Source of the DNA: JANOYJ01 sp963792485
GTDB lineage: Bacteria; Pseudomonadota; Alphaproteobacteria; Rhizobiales; Rhizobiaceae
Assembly: GCA_963792485.1 (NCBI GenBank)
Contig: CAWBWL010000013.1
Location: forward strand, 310,001-374,000
Direction of reading: 5' to 3'
Length of the DNA stretch: 64,000 nt
How positions within the stretch are numbered: position 1 is the first letter of the stretch; each line of letters opens with the position of its first letter. The position numbers were made by a program, and so were the translations under genes. The notes below the pieces were generated by a model. It was not told where the DNA came from. It worked only from the letters and a program-made list of their open reading frames with translations, and did not search any database. This document shows positions 1 through 8,864 of this stretch, one piece after another.

Positions 1-29
1 AAACCCTTTGCGCGGCGATTTCGCTGCCC

Positions 30-503
30 TCACCGGTCGCTGATACGTTTCCGCTTGTCGTCGCCCTTGCGAATATAGAGCGTCTTAAAAACCCGCGCAA
101 CGGTCTCGCCTTCAGCGTTCACCACATCAACGGGCCATTCCGGGAAATATTTGTCGCCGTCATTTTGCGTGTTGGTCTGCACGTCCGCCAGCATCTCATC
201 AGTGATCCTGAAATGCGCCCGCAGCGTGCCTTTGCCGGGCTTCAGATATTCAATCCGCGCCGCCTTGTCCCAAACCACATAGCCGCGCCCGAGGGCGTTC
301 ATCGTCAACAGCATATGAAACGGATCGGTCATCGCATAGATGGCGCCGCCGAAATGCACGCCGACATAGTTCATGTTCAGCCTGCGGTCGCGCAGTTCAA
401 TGACCGCCGCACGGTAGTCATCCGAGATGGAGATGATGCGGATGCCGGAAAACAGGAAGGGCGGCCAGATGTTCATCCAGCGCCGGAGGCTGCGTGCTTT
501 CAT
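30..503 (-). CDS. DUF4442 / hotdog-fold thioesterase-like protein
   Basis: About 157 residues. The central stretch NMNYVGVHFGGAIYAMTDP followed by a strand-rich C-terminal half resembles DUF4442 proteins, a hotdog-fold relative of acyl-CoA thioesterases; the substrate is not readable from sequence. I chose the ATG at 503 because the open frame further upstream only runs into the 3' end of the dehydrogenase gene and is arginine-rich and family-unlike. It starts five bases after the stop of the 3-hydroxyacyl-CoA dehydrogenase gene, so the two are probably co-transcribed and a role in acyl-CoA metabolism is inferred. No membrane segment or signal peptide is seen. Fold class is fairly sure; activity is unknown. 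Confidence 0.75.
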   Translation of the reverse strand: MKARSLRRWMNIWPPFLFSGIRIISISDDYRAAVIELRDRRLNMNYVGVHFGGAIYAMTDPFHMLLTMNALGRGYVVWDKAARIEYLKPGKGTLRAHFRITDEMLADVQTNTQNDGDKYFPEWPVDVVNAEGETVARVFKTLYIRKGDDKRKRISDR

Positions 504-508
504 GTTTG

Positions 509-1384
509 TTACCGCGTGGGCACAGGATGCTCGCCGCGATAGTCGTAAAAGCCGCGGCCTGATTTGCGGCCCAGCCATCCGGCTTCGACATATTTTACCA
601 GCAGCGGGCAGGGCCGGTATTTGGAATCGGCGAGGCCGTCATGCAGCACCTGCATGATGGACAGGCACGTATCCAAGCCGATAAAATCGGCGAGCTGCAG
701 CGGGCCCATGGGATGATTGGCGCCAAGCTTCATCGCCGTATCGATCGCATCGACAGAGCCGACCCCTTCATAGAGCGTATAAATCGCCTCGTTGATCATC
801 GGCAGCAGGATGCGGTTGACGATGAAGGCTGGGAAGTCTTCCGCCACGGTCACAGTTTTGTCGAGCGAGCGGGCAAATTCCTTAGCTGCCTCGAAGGTCT
901 CGGGAGCCGTCGCGATGCCGCGCACCAGTTCCACCAGTTTCATCACCGGAACCGGATTCATGAAATGAATGCCCATGAACCGCTCGGCACGGTCGGTTGC
1001 GGAAGCGAGCCTTGTGATGGAAATCGATGATGTATTTGTTGCCAGTATCGCGGCGGGCTTCAGGACCGGGCAGACCGCGCTGTAGATTTTGCGCTTGGTC
1101 GCCTCATCCTCGGTCGCGGCCTCAATCACCAGATCCGCATCCGCGAGCGCCTCGTAGGTTGGCGCGGGCTTGATACGTCCAAGCGCAGCCTTGCCGATCT
1201 CATCCGTGATCTTTCCGGAGGAGACGGCCTTGGCAAGGTTACCAGCGACAGTCGCAATCCCGCGGTCAACGCGCTCGGCGTCAATGTCGTTGAGCAGTAC
1301 ATCGAAACCGGCAAGCGCTGCCACTTGCGCAATGCCGCAGCCCATTTGGCCCGAGCCGATGATGGCGACCTTTTTGATCTGCAT
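509..1384 (-). CDS. hbd: 3-hydroxybutyryl-CoA dehydrogenase
   Basis: About 291 residues, the usual length for the stand-alone family. It reduces acetoacetyl-CoA or oxidises 3-hydroxyacyl-CoA with NAD(P), in the cytoplasm. The N-terminal Rossmann motif VAIIGSGQMGCGIAQVAA opens the protein. NTSSISITRLA and GIHFMNPVPVMKLVE cover the catalytic region with its conserved histidine, and the C-terminal domain contains NHPMGPLQLADFIGLD and the closing GRKSGRGFYDY. The ATG at 1384 is preferred over an in-frame start 40 codons upstream because the Rossmann strand begins directly after it and a GGGAGAAG ribosome site precedes it. It belongs with the etfBA genes upstream, whose product would accept electrons from acyl-CoA dehydrogenases; a divergent gene at 1639-2280 separates them here. 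Confidence 0.93.
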   Translation of the reverse strand: MQIKKVAIIGSGQMGCGIAQVAALAGFDVLLNDIDAERVDRGIATVAGNLAKAVSSGKITDEIGKAALGRIKPAPTYEALADADLVIEAATEDEATKRKIYSAVCPVLKPAAILATNTSSISITRLASATDRAERFMGIHFMNPVPVMKLVELVRGIATAPETFEAAKEFARSLDKTVTVAEDFPAFIVNRILLPMINEAIYTLYEGVGSVDAIDTAMKLGANHPMGPLQLADFIGLDTCLSIMQVLHDGLADSKYRPCPLLVKYVEAGWLGRKSGRGFYDYRGEHPVPTR

Positions 1385-1638
1385 GCTTCTCCCCATAATC
1401 CGCGTGCCGTGTTCTCCGGCTTTTCCGTCGCTGGGAGGGAAACCTAGCCCTGCTTCAGGCACTCGGCAAGCAGATTTCGCAACTGCAGCAAATTCTTTTT
1501 GCATCGCAGTAGAGATTACTCTGATGCGGCAACCTATTCAGAGATTGGCACCTGGACTTGACACCGCCACAGGATTTGAGTTTCGATTTCAGAGTTTCCT
1601 TTGCGGAACATCTCGCGTGCAAAACTGGATATTGAACA

Positions 1639-2280
1639 ATGCCGACATTTACCAGTGCGCTGCTTCTTTTGATTATTCTCGTTGGCGCGGCAATTTGCTT
1701 GTCAGGTCTTGTCCTTATATTCAAGCGACCCGAGACTGAAACCGGCGCGGCGAAGGTCGAGTTCTTTGGTCAGAAGCTGGAAGCGAATTCCAAGGGGATT
1801 GTGGTGTTTCTGGTTGGCGCGGGTTTTCTGGCCGCCCCGCTTTATTTGATAGCGCAGAGGCCAGAAACTGCAGTGTCATCCAATTCGCCGAAATCTGCAT
1901 TTCAGGCGGCCCCTGCAGCAAAAGCCGCTGAAGCCGTTTTGGGGGCGGAGGTCGAAGACAACGACTCCGCTGAGAAAGCAAACTTGCTTGCGCTGGGCAA
2001 CTCAGTGGGTGGATTTATTTCCTATGAAGACGAAGACTGGTTTGCAGTAGATAGCGGCCAAGGTGCGGCCAAAGTGTTGATGGTGGGTTTGCGTGCGAAA
2101 AATCATCATTACATCAGATACGACATATTCAGTTCAGCTGGCAAAACCATAACCGCCAACCAATCAGCTCAGCCGACGTTCGAATTCAAATCTTATCAGG
2201 TGCCGCAGGGCATTAGCCTCATCCGCGTGAAAACAGCTCATTCGTCAGACAACTATGAGCTCTCGGTAACCGCGCAGTAG
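1639..2280 (+). CDS. Membrane protein with PPC-like C-terminal domain
   Basis: 213 residues. Two hydrophobic segments (about residues 6-28 and 52-72) flank a short loop. A linker rich in alanine and serine follows, then a domain beginning EVEDNDSAEKANLLALG and containing YEDEDWFAVD. This pattern resembles the bacterial pre-peptidase C-terminal (PPC) domain, a calcium-dependent beta-sandwich found in secreted proteins; the assignment is by motif only. The C-terminal domain probably faces the periplasm. The gene is transcribed against the surrounding hbd and etfBA genes and splits a neighbourhood that is often contiguous in Rhizobiales, so it may be an insertion. Specific function unknown. Confidence 0.7.
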   Translation: MPTFTSALLLLIILVGAAICLSGLVLIFKRPETETGAAKVEFFGQKLEANSKGIVVFLVGAGFLAAPLYLIAQRPETAVSSNSPKSAFQAAPAAKAAEAVLGAEVEDNDSAEKANLLALGNSVGGFISYEDEDWFAVDSGQGAAKVLMVGLRAKNHHYIRYDIFSSAGKTITANQSAQPTFEFKSYQVPQGISLIRVKTAHSSDNYELSVTAQ

Positions 2281-2319
2281 CGGCAACTGGCCAAGTTATT
2301 CCAAACAGCTTGGCGCGTC

Positions 2320-3252
2320 TCACAGCACCTTTTGTAGTTCCGGCAGGATTTCAAAAAGATCGCCGACAAGCCCATAATCCGCGACTTGGAAAATCGGCGC
2401 TTCCTCGTCCTTGTTGATGGCGACGATGACTTTGGAGTCTTTCATCCCGGCCAGATGCTGGATGGCGCCGGAAATGCCTGCCGCAATGTAAAGATCGGGC
2501 GCTACCACCTTGCCGGTCTGGCCGACCTGCCAGTCATTAGGCGCATACCCTGCGTCAACCGCCGCCCGCGACGCGCCGATGGCGGCACCCAGCTTGTCGG
2601 CGATTGGCAACATAACTTCCATGAACTTCTCTTTCGAGCCGAGCGCGCGGCCGCCTGATATGATTATCTTGGCCGAGGTGAGCTCAGGGCGGTCGGAACT
2701 GGACAAGGCGGACGAGACATATTTTGAATTTCCGGGATTGCTTGCCGCGCCAATGGTCTCGATTGCGGCCGAGCCGCCCTCACCGGTGGCCACAAATGAG
2801 GCTGTGCGCACGGTGATAACCTTGATCTTGTCGGTTGCTTGCACAGTCTGGAGCGCGTTGCCCGCATAGATTGGCCGGACGAAAGTGTCCTTGCTTTCGA
2901 CAGAAATGATTTCAGAAACCTGCATCACATCGAGAAGCGCGGCAACGCGCGGCATCACATTCTTGCAGGCGGTCGTCGCTGGCGCGATAATCGTGTCGTA
3001 GCCGGAGGCAAGCGAGACGATCAGCGCAGCGAAGGGCTCCGCAAGGCGGTGTTCAAGGCTGGTGTCGTTTGCAAAGATAACCTTGGAAACGCCGCCCAAT
3101 TTGGCGGCGTCCACCGACACCCCCTTCGCATCGCTGCTGCCAGCGACGAGAATATGGATGTCGCCGCCGATCTGGCTGGCTGCCGTCAGCGCCTTGGCCG
3201 TCTGGTCGGAAAGATGGACGTTGTCATGTTCTGCAACGAGAAGAATGGCCAT
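2320..3252 (-). CDS. etfA: Electron transfer flavoprotein alpha subunit
   Basis: 310 residues, the normal length. EtfA binds FAD and, paired with EtfB, carries electrons from acyl-CoA and other dehydrogenases to ETF-ubiquinone oxidoreductase. The C-terminal FAD domain is clear: GGRALGSKEKF, the stretch GASRAAVDAGYAPNDWQVGQ, VAPDLYIAAGISGAIQHLAG and IFQVADYGLVGDLFEILPEL. The start at 3252 opens with MAILLVAEHDN, as expected for the family. It lies 23 bases downstream of etfB on the same strand and the two form an operon. Confidence 0.97.
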   Translation of the reverse strand: MAILLVAEHDNVHLSDQTAKALTAASQIGGDIHILVAGSSDAKGVSVDAAKLGGVSKVIFANDTSLEHRLAEPFAALIVSLASGYDTIIAPATTACKNVMPRVAALLDVMQVSEIISVESKDTFVRPIYAGNALQTVQATDKIKVITVRTASFVATGEGGSAAIETIGAASNPGNSKYVSSALSSSDRPELTSAKIIISGGRALGSKEKFMEVMLPIADKLGAAIGASRAAVDAGYAPNDWQVGQTGKVVAPDLYIAAGISGAIQHLAGMKDSKVIVAINKDEEAPIFQVADYGLVGDLFEILPELQKVL

Positions 3253-3275
3253 GGTTTTGTTCCTTTCGTTGATGC

Positions 3276-4025
3276 TTAAAGCACGCCGGCTTCGTTCTTG
3301 AGCTTGTCGACAAGTTCAGCCACAGATTTGACTTTGACGCCTGCTTTGCGCCCACTGGGCTCGATGGTCTTGAGCACTTTCAAGCGGGCTTCGGTTGAAA
3401 CGCCATAATCCGCTGGTGTTTTCTCATCGAGGGGTTTCTTCTTCGCCTTCATGATATTTGGCAGCGAAGCGTAACGTGGTGTGTTGAGTCGCAGATCCGT
3501 TGTGACCACTGCGGGCATGGAGAGTTCGATGGTCTGCAGGCCGCCATCCACTTCGCGCGTGACGGAAATCTTGCCGCCTTCAGGGGCAACTTTCGATGCG
3601 AATGTGCCCTGCGGCCAGCCCAGCAGCGCTGCCAGCATCTGTCCGGTCTGGTTGGAATCATCGTCGATCGCCTGCTTGCCGCAAATGACGAGCGTGGCCC
3701 CTTCGGCCTCCACGACGCCCTTCAGGATTTTCGCGACAGCGAGCGGTTCAACTGCGTCGTCCGTCTTGACCAACACGGCGCGGTCGGCACCCATTGCGAG
3801 GGCAGTGCGCAAGGTCTCCTGCGCTTGCTGCGGTCCCACTGAGACGGCAATGACTTCCTCAGCTTTGCCCGCCTCTTTCAAGCGCAGGGCTTCTTCCACC
3901 GCGATCTCGTCAAATGGGTTCATCGACATTTTGACATTGGCAAGGTCGACGCCCGAACCATCCGCCTTGACGCGAATTTTCACGTTGTAATCAACCACGC
4001 GCTTGACCGGCACCAATATCTTCAT
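3276..4025 (-). CDS. etfB: Electron transfer flavoprotein beta subunit
   Basis: About 249 residues starting MKILVPVKRVVDYNVKI, the standard N-terminus. An in-frame start nine codons upstream lacks family support. EtfB binds AMP and forms the heterodimer with EtfA. Recognisable blocks are MSMNPFDEIAVEEALRLKE, VCGKQAIDDDSNQTGQMLA and TTDLRLNTPRYASLPNIMKA, the last of which contains the recognition-loop region that contacts partner dehydrogenases. A GGGAAG stretch precedes the start. First gene of etfBA. An inverted repeat at 4143-4174 lies upstream, between it and the rhomboid gene. Confidence 0.97.
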   Translation of the reverse strand: MKILVPVKRVVDYNVKIRVKADGSGVDLANVKMSMNPFDEIAVEEALRLKEAGKAEEVIAVSVGPQQAQETLRTALAMGADRAVLVKTDDAVEPLAVAKILKGVVEAEGATLVICGKQAIDDDSNQTGQMLAALLGWPQGTFASKVAPEGGKISVTREVDGGLQTIELSMPAVVTTDLRLNTPRYASLPNIMKAKKKPLDEKTPADYGVSTEARLKVLKTIEPSGRKAGVKVKSVAELVDKLKNEAGVL

Positions 4026-4142
4026 CTTCCCATCCTTCTGATCCGAACGCATAGCCGCATAGCGGTAAGCGGCTCAATCTGTTTGTCAAAAGCCGACATT
4101 GTCTTGCGAAAACATCAGCTTCAAATTTGCGCGGGCCCGATA

Positions 4143-4174
4143 CCGGCAATTGACGTTTACGTCAACATTGCCGG
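4143..4174. repeat. Imperfect inverted repeat upstream of etfB
   Basis: A dyad with outer arms CCGGCAA / TTGCCGG and inner arms TTGACG / CGTCAA around TTTA. It sits seven bases beyond the rhomboid stop and about 118 bases upstream of etfB, both on the minus strand. It could terminate rhomboid transcription or be an operator for etfBA. No thymine run follows on the minus strand, so terminator function is uncertain. Confidence 0.4.
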
Positions 4175-4180
4175 TCCGGA

Positions 4181-4957
4181 CTACTGCCGTCCCCACTTGA
4201 CGGCTGGATCGGCTTTGGGAATGACTTTCGCTGTAGCAGAAGCAGGCGTTGTAGGTCCTGCAACTTCAATTGCCGGCCGGTCAAATAATCTTACGCCTCG
4301 CCGTTTCAATAGAGGCACGAGCACGGCGCCTGCGATAATCCCGCCAACATGGGCTGGCCAGGATATCTGGTCATCCGCCTGGGCGAACAGCATCAGCACC
4401 TGAAACGCGATCCAGAGCGCGATGGGTATGTAGGCCGGAATGCGCAGCGGAATTCGCATCAGCGCAAGCACCCACAGTTTCACATGCGGATGCAGCATCA
4501 GATAGGCCACCACCACACCGGCAATGGCACCGGATGCGCCGATCAGCGGCTGCTCGGAGTCCGGCAGGATGACGCCGTGCAAGAAAGCGCCGGCGGCGGC
4601 GCAGGCCAGATAAAAGATGAGATATTTCAGATGCCCCATCGCATCTTCAATATTGTCGCCAAACACCCATAGGAACAGCATGTTGCCGCCCAGATGCAAC
4701 AGGTCCGCGTGCAGGAACGCGTAGGTGATGTAGTTGAGGCTTTCGGGAACCAGAACAAACTGCGGGTCAAGCTCGACCAAGTCGTTGATGACAGACGGTA
4801 TGTAGCCAAGCCCCAGCACGCTTGCATTGGAAAAATCTTCTGTGGCCCCAAAGACCGTGAAGAGGAATATCAGCACGTTTAGGCCAATGATCGTCAGGTT
4901 CACATAGCTGTGCTTGATGTAGCGGAAGGCGTTGGCGTCGTGGAGCGGGACAAACAT
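4181..4957 (-). CDS. Rhomboid family intramembrane serine protease
   Basis: 258 residues, multi-pass inner-membrane protein. The catalytic serine is in GASGAIAG and the catalytic histidine in SWPAHVGGIIAGAVL. HADLLHLGGNMLFLWVFGD is the conserved early transmembrane motif. About six membrane segments are visible, with a hydrophilic C-terminal tail after KRRGVRLF. Rhomboids cleave single-pass membrane proteins within the bilayer; the substrate cannot be told. It begins ten bases after the stop of the adenosyltransferase gene, so the two are likely co-transcribed. Confidence 0.93.
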   Translation of the reverse strand: MFVPLHDANAFRYIKHSYVNLTIIGLNVLIFLFTVFGATEDFSNASVLGLGYIPSVINDLVELDPQFVLVPESLNYITYAFLHADLLHLGGNMLFLWVFGDNIEDAMGHLKYLIFYLACAAAGAFLHGVILPDSEQPLIGASGAIAGVVVAYLMLHPHVKLWVLALMRIPLRIPAYIPIALWIAFQVLMLFAQADDQISWPAHVGGIIAGAVLVPLLKRRGVRLFDRPAIEVAGPTTPASATAKVIPKADPAVKWGRQ

Positions 4958-4966
4958 CAGCTGGCG

Positions 4967-5548
4967 TTACCGGTTAGCGCCGGGCACCCATAGCACGTCA
5001 TTTGAACCATTGTCATTGACGGCACGGGACGCGACAAACAGGAAGTCGGAGACACGGTTGATATATTCAATCGAAGTGCGGCTGACATTCTCGCCTGGCT
5101 TTGCGGAAAGCTCGACCATCGACCGCTCCGCGCGCCTGGCAATGGTGCGCGCCAGATGCAGCGCTGCGGCTGCAGGGGACCCGCCGGGCAGCACGAAGGA
5201 CTGCAGCGGGGACATATGTGCGTTCAACGCATCAATGTCCGCTTCTATGCGGCTCACCTGCGCGGGGGTTACGCGCAGCGGCTCGTATTCCAGTTTCTTG
5301 CCAGTGTCGGGTGTTGCGAGTTCCGCGCCGAGATCAAACAGATCGTTTTGAATGCGGGCAAGCATGGCGTCGATTTGCAGATTCTCAGCGGAAGTGTGGA
5401 TGCGAGCCATACCGACAGCGGCGTTCGCTTCATCCACTGTGCCGTATGACTCGACCCGTAGGTCGAATTTCCAGACGCGCGCACCATTGCCAAGCCCGGT
5501 CGTGCCATCATCCCCGGTTTTGGTGTAAATCTTGTTGAGCTTTACCAT
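4967..5548 (-). CDS. pduO: PduO-type cob(I)alamin adenosyltransferase
   Basis: 193 residues, all-helical PduO-type ATP:corrinoid adenosyltransferase. It transfers the adenosyl group of ATP to cob(I)alamin to give coenzyme B12. The ATP-binding N-terminus reads YTKTGDDGTTGLGNG. The conserved ARTIARRAERSMVELS and YINRVSDFLFVASRAVN carry the arginine and aspartate residues of the active site. It follows the HIG1-like gene by seven bases and precedes rhomboid. This vicinity to etfBA is typical of Rhizobiales. Confidence 0.94.
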   Translation of the reverse strand: MVKLNKIYTKTGDDGTTGLGNGARVWKFDLRVESYGTVDEANAAVGMARIHTSAENLQIDAMLARIQNDLFDLGAELATPDTGKKLEYEPLRVTPAQVSRIEADIDALNAHMSPLQSFVLPGGSPAAAALHLARTIARRAERSMVELSAKPGENVSRTSIEYINRVSDFLFVASRAVNDNGSNDVLWVPGANR

Positions 5549-5555
5549 GTGCCGC

Positions 5556-5750
5556 TCAGCCCTGCCTGCTCAGATAAACGACGATCACCAGTATGACGAT
5601 GGCGATGAACTGCAGAAAAACGCGCAGCTGCATCATCTTGTTGGAGAAATTGGCGTCTCCCGCCTTCATCATATTGCGCAAGCCTACGAACAGAACCGCC
5701 ACCACGGCAAGCATGACGATGACGGCAAGAATGTTAAAGGCGGTAGTCAT
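5556..5750 (-). CDS. HIG1-like twin-transmembrane protein
   Basis: 64 residues with two membrane helices (about 6-24 and 44-62) joined by a polar loop. The loop NMMKAGDANFSNKMMQLRVF followed by LQ fits the HIG1-type pattern in which an R-V-x-x-Q motif opens the second helix. Mitochondrial HIG1 proteins associate with respiratory complexes; a similar role here is only an analogy. First gene of a probable operon with the adenosyltransferase and rhomboid genes. Confidence 0.8.
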   Translation of the reverse strand: MTTAFNILAVIVMLAVVAVLFVGLRNMMKAGDANFSNKMMQLRVFLQFIAIVILVIVVYLSRQG

Positions 5751-5791
5751 TTACAAACTCCAGTGGCAGCCAGCGGCTTCACGATCTTACC

Positions 5792-6625
5792 CTAAGACAG
5801 CCGGGCCAATATGGTGTGCAAGGCGCGCGATGGCAGATATTTCTTGAGAAGCACAGCTACTATGGCTGTTGTCGTGACAAAATAGTGTGGCCGCGGATTT
5901 TTGGAAGTCAGCGCCTTGATCAGCGCAACGTAAACCAATTCCGGCCCCGGCTTTCTACCGGGGTTTACGCCGCCACTGCGCAGCGTCTGCATGCGTTTGA
6001 CATAAGCCTCGCGGTGGACCGAATGCTCCATGTCAATGTATTTTTCAGCGTAGGCCGCCGCGTTGGCGGCGATCTTCGAAGTTATCGCGCCCGGTTCGAT
6101 CAGACTGACGGAAATATTGCTTCCCTTAAGCTCCAGCCTCAGCGTGACCATCAGCCCTTCCAGCGCGTGCTTTGACGCGCTGTAAGAGCCGCGCCATCTT
6201 TGTGGAACGACACCGAGAATGGACGAGCAGTGCACAATGCGCCCATGGCCCTGCTGGCGCATGACCGGAACGAATCGACGCGTCAAATCATGCCAGCCGA
6301 AAAAGTTCGTCTCGAACTGCTCGCGAAGCGCCGCCATCGGAACGTCCTCAACTGCGCCTGGCTGCGCATAGCCGCCATTGTTGAACAGGGCATCCAACGT
6401 TCCGCCGGTTGCCGCAAGCACATCGCGCACCAGCGCTTCAATCGAATCGGGTTCGCGATAGTCAAGGTAGAACGCCTCCAGCCCGTCCGCCTTCAGCGCC
6501 GCCAGATCTTCCGGCTTGCGCGCCGTTGCAAACACCCGCCATCCATCGCGCTTCAGGGCCCTTGCGCAATAGGCTCCAATGCCGGATGAACAGCCGGTGA
6601 TCAGGATTGTTCTGGAACTTGCCAT
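5792..6625 (-). CDS. Short-chain dehydrogenase/reductase
   Basis: About 277 residues. The classical SDR pattern is complete: cofactor motif TGCSSGIG near the N-terminus, NNGGYAQPG in the NNAG position, the catalytic serine in HCSSILGVVP, and YSASKHALEG holding the tyrosine and lysine. The C-terminus has extra hydrophobic residues (HYFVTTTAIVAVLLKKYLP), suggesting membrane association. ATG 6625 (MASSRTILITG) is chosen over an upstream start that adds a basic, family-unlike leader. Transcribed divergently from the YihY gene. Substrate unknown. Confidence 0.9.
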   Translation of the reverse strand: MASSRTILITGCSSGIGAYCARALKRDGWRVFATARKPEDLAALKADGLEAFYLDYREPDSIEALVRDVLAATGGTLDALFNNGGYAQPGAVEDVPMAALREQFETNFFGWHDLTRRFVPVMRQQGHGRIVHCSSILGVVPQRWRGSYSASKHALEGLMVTLRLELKGSNISVSLIEPGAITSKIAANAAAYAEKYIDMEHSVHREAYVKRMQTLRSGGVNPGRKPGPELVYVALIKALTSKNPRPHYFVTTTAIVAVLLKKYLPSRALHTILARLS

Positions 6626-6696
6626 ATGCGGCGCCCGTTGACGATTGCGGCACCGACTTCCCATATTCCCGTAAACGGCGCAATGCGGACCTGCCC

Positions 6697-7551
6697 ATGC
6701 TCAAGACCTTTGTCATCATGAAACGAATTCTAACCGATGCGCTGGGTCATTATAATGATGACGACGGCTGGGCCATGTCGAGCCATGTCGCGCTTTCGGG
6801 CCTGATGGCGCTGTTTCCGTTCCTGATTTTTGCGGCAACTCTTGCCAGCGTTCTGGGCGCTGATGCATTTTCGGAAACGGCGGTGCACCTGATATTCGAT
6901 ACCTGGCCGGAACGGATCGCCGCGCCCATCGCGGCCGAAGTCGAGAACGTGCTCACCGTGCCCCGCGGCGGGCTTGCAACACTTTCGTTCGTTGCCGCAT
7001 TCTACTTCGCCTCAAGCGGCATTGAAGCTTTGCGCGTGGCACTCAACCGCGCCTATCGCGTGACGGAGTCGCGCCCGCTTTGGTTCCGCCGGGCGCAGAG
7101 TTTTGGCTTCGTGCTGATTGCGGCCTTGGGAATGCTCGCCATCTCGTTTCTCTTGGTTCTGGCGCCCCTTGTCCTGAGCATTGCAAACAAATACGCGCCT
7201 TGGATCGAGCCCTATTTCGGCACGATCAGCTTTTGGCGCTATTTGATCGCGTTTGTGGTTCTGGTGTTCGGCCTGTTTGCCGTCCATTTCTGGCTGCCGG
7301 ATGGACAGCGTAACTGGCTGACGATATTGCCCGGCATTCTTACAACGCTGATCGCCTGGTTCATCAGCGCTGCGGTTTTCGCCGCTTATCTCAACACTTT
7401 CGCCAACTATTTCTCGACCTATGCCGGCCTTGCTTCGATCATGGTGGCGCTGGTGTTTCTGTACATCGTCGCATCCATATTTATTGTCGGCGGCGAACTG
7501 AACGCAGCGATCGGACGCTATCTTGCGGCGAGAGGCAAAGTGCGCGGCTGA
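6697..7551 (+). CDS. YihY/BrkB family inner membrane protein
   Basis: About 284 residues from ATG 6697; a second candidate start is ATG 6718. About six membrane segments are present. Diagnostic stretches are HVALSGLMALFPFLIFAATL, FYFASSGIEALRVALNRAYR, and the closing ASIFIVGGELNAAIGRYLA. The family is often annotated as a virulence factor BrkB or ribonuclease BN, the latter wrongly; its transport or envelope function is not established. The 3' end overlaps the convergent EamA gene by 34 bases. Confidence 0.9.
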   Translation: MLKTFVIMKRILTDALGHYNDDDGWAMSSHVALSGLMALFPFLIFAATLASVLGADAFSETAVHLIFDTWPERIAAPIAAEVENVLTVPRGGLATLSFVAAFYFASSGIEALRVALNRAYRVTESRPLWFRRAQSFGFVLIAALGMLAISFLLVLAPLVLSIANKYAPWIEPYFGTISFWRYLIAFVVLVFGLFAVHFWLPDGQRNWLTILPGILTTLIAWFISAAVFAAYLNTFANYFSTYAGLASIMVALVFLYIVASIFIVGGELNAAIGRYLAARGKVRG

Positions 7552-8405
7552 GCCGTCGCCAAGGCGACGCCAACTGCGGTGACAATCATTCCTGCGATTT
7601 GAATGCCGTCGAGCGTCTCGTTGAAGAGTGCCCACGCCATCACGGCCGTAACGGCAGGAACCAGATAAAACAGCGAGGCGACTTTCGAGACTGCACCATC
7701 GCGGATCAGCATCATCAAGAGAAAGATTGCGCCAATCGAGAGTATGGCCACCAGCCATATCATGGCGAAAACCAGCTCACCTGTGAGCGTGAATTGCCGG
7801 GTTTCAAACAACAGCGACATCGGAGCCACTACCAGGAAGGCTCCCAGATACTGAAAGGCCGTCGATCCGCGCAAATCGGCTCCAGTGACAAAACGCTTCT
7901 GCCAGATTGTCCCTGCCGATACGGCCAAAACGGCAAGAATTGACGCGCCCAGCGTTGCAGCGTTGACGCCCTGTCCGGCAAGTCCGAGTTTAGGCGACAG
8001 CACAAGCGCTATGCCAACCAGTCCGGTGATCAACCCGGCCCAATGTCTCGGCGTCACTCTTTCATTGAGCGCTGCACCTGCGATCAAGGCCGTCAGGAGC
8101 GGCTGAATGCCGACAATCAGCGCTGACATTCCAGCCGGAAGTCCGTTCCTGATCGCCCAGAACACGGCTCCCAGATACACACCGTGAATGAGGCTTCCCG
8201 ATATGACTGCATGAATCGCGGTTGTCTTCGATGGCCATGCAATTCCTGAAATAGCAGCTATGGCAGCGATAATGGCACCCGCAATCACGAACCTTGCCGC
8301 CAGGAACAGGAACGGCTCGCACCAGGGCATGGCGTAACGGGCGCCGATGAACCCGGTCGCCCATAACAAGACGAATAGCGCCGGGGCGGCGCCCGGCTTA
8401 TTCAT
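7518..8405 (-). CDS. EamA/DMT family transporter
   Basis: About 295 residues with ten predicted membrane helices in two repeated halves, the drug/metabolite transporter layout. The first helix LFVLLWATGFIGARYAMPWC and the second-half helix VASLFYLVPAVTAVMAWALF are typical EamA sequences. It probably exports a small metabolite; the substrate cannot be inferred. It is convergent with the YihY gene and the two overlap by 34 bases. Confidence 0.92.
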   Translation of the reverse strand: MNKPGAAPALFVLLWATGFIGARYAMPWCEPFLFLAARFVIAGAIIAAIAAISGIAWPSKTTAIHAVISGSLIHGVYLGAVFWAIRNGLPAGMSALIVGIQPLLTALIAGAALNERVTPRHWAGLITGLVGIALVLSPKLGLAGQGVNAATLGASILAVLAVSAGTIWQKRFVTGADLRGSTAFQYLGAFLVVAPMSLLFETRQFTLTGELVFAMIWLVAILSIGAIFLLMMLIRDGAVSKVASLFYLVPAVTAVMAWALFNETLDGIQIAGMIVTAVGVALATAQPRTLPLAAR

Positions 8406-8528
8406 TGGCGCCAATTCCCAGCTGCGGTTTGACGCAAGGGCAATTCATTCGTCCGCAGGAAACTTGTCGTAAACAATTTGTGCTATCTTCCTCAATAATC
8501 GCCAACTTCATTGCTTTTGGGTGCCGGT

Positions 8529-8819
8529 ATGGGACATTTGAACACAGATACGCTGATCTTCGTCCTGACGCTGATCACCATTTGCTGCTTCTTTCTGGGG
8601 CATGCAATGGACAATATTCTCGAAGATGAAGGCTATGGCGCTTATGGCAATATGTCCGTTATGTTTGCGGGCTTTCTGGCGGGTCTCTACGTCACAAGCC
8701 AACTCGGCTACAGTATGCGCGACTACAGGCTCGCCAGCGGCGGCGGTCTGATCGGGGCATTCACACTTCTGGCGCTTCTCGTGTTTTCACGCAATCTTTT
8801 GCGCCGTTTCGGCCATTGA
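8529..8819 (+). CDS. Small three-helix membrane protein, unknown
   Basis: About 96 residues from the ATG at 8529, starting MGHLNTDTLIFVLTLIT. Three hydrophobic segments (about residues 8-26, 42-58 and 68-88) are separated by polar loops, the first containing DNILEDEGYGAYGN. I do not recognise a named family. It stands alone on the plus strand between the EamA gene and the glycosylase gene. Confidence 0.7.
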   Translation: MGHLNTDTLIFVLTLITICCFFLGHAMDNILEDEGYGAYGNMSVMFAGFLAGLYVTSQLGYSMRDYRLASGGGLIGAFTLLALLVFSRNLLRRFGH

Positions 8820-8840
8820 ATAGTCGCTAGAATTCATGGT

Positions 8841-8862
8841 CCGCTCGGGTAACCGGGAGCGG
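8841..8862 (+). promoter_or_regulatory. Hairpin enclosing the alkA ribosome site
   Basis: CCGCTC pairs with GAGCGG around a GG-GTAA-CC inner element with a two-base bulge. The 3' arm contains the GGGAG ribosome site two to eight bases before the ATG at 8865. It could lower translation initiation. This is seen in sequence only; no regulator is implied. Confidence 0.3.
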
Positions 8863-8864
8863 CC

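Noticed and set aside
4083..4403. Plus-strand frame of 106 codons across the end of the rhomboid gene
   Set aside because: Mostly antisense to rhomboid and lacking any family feature.
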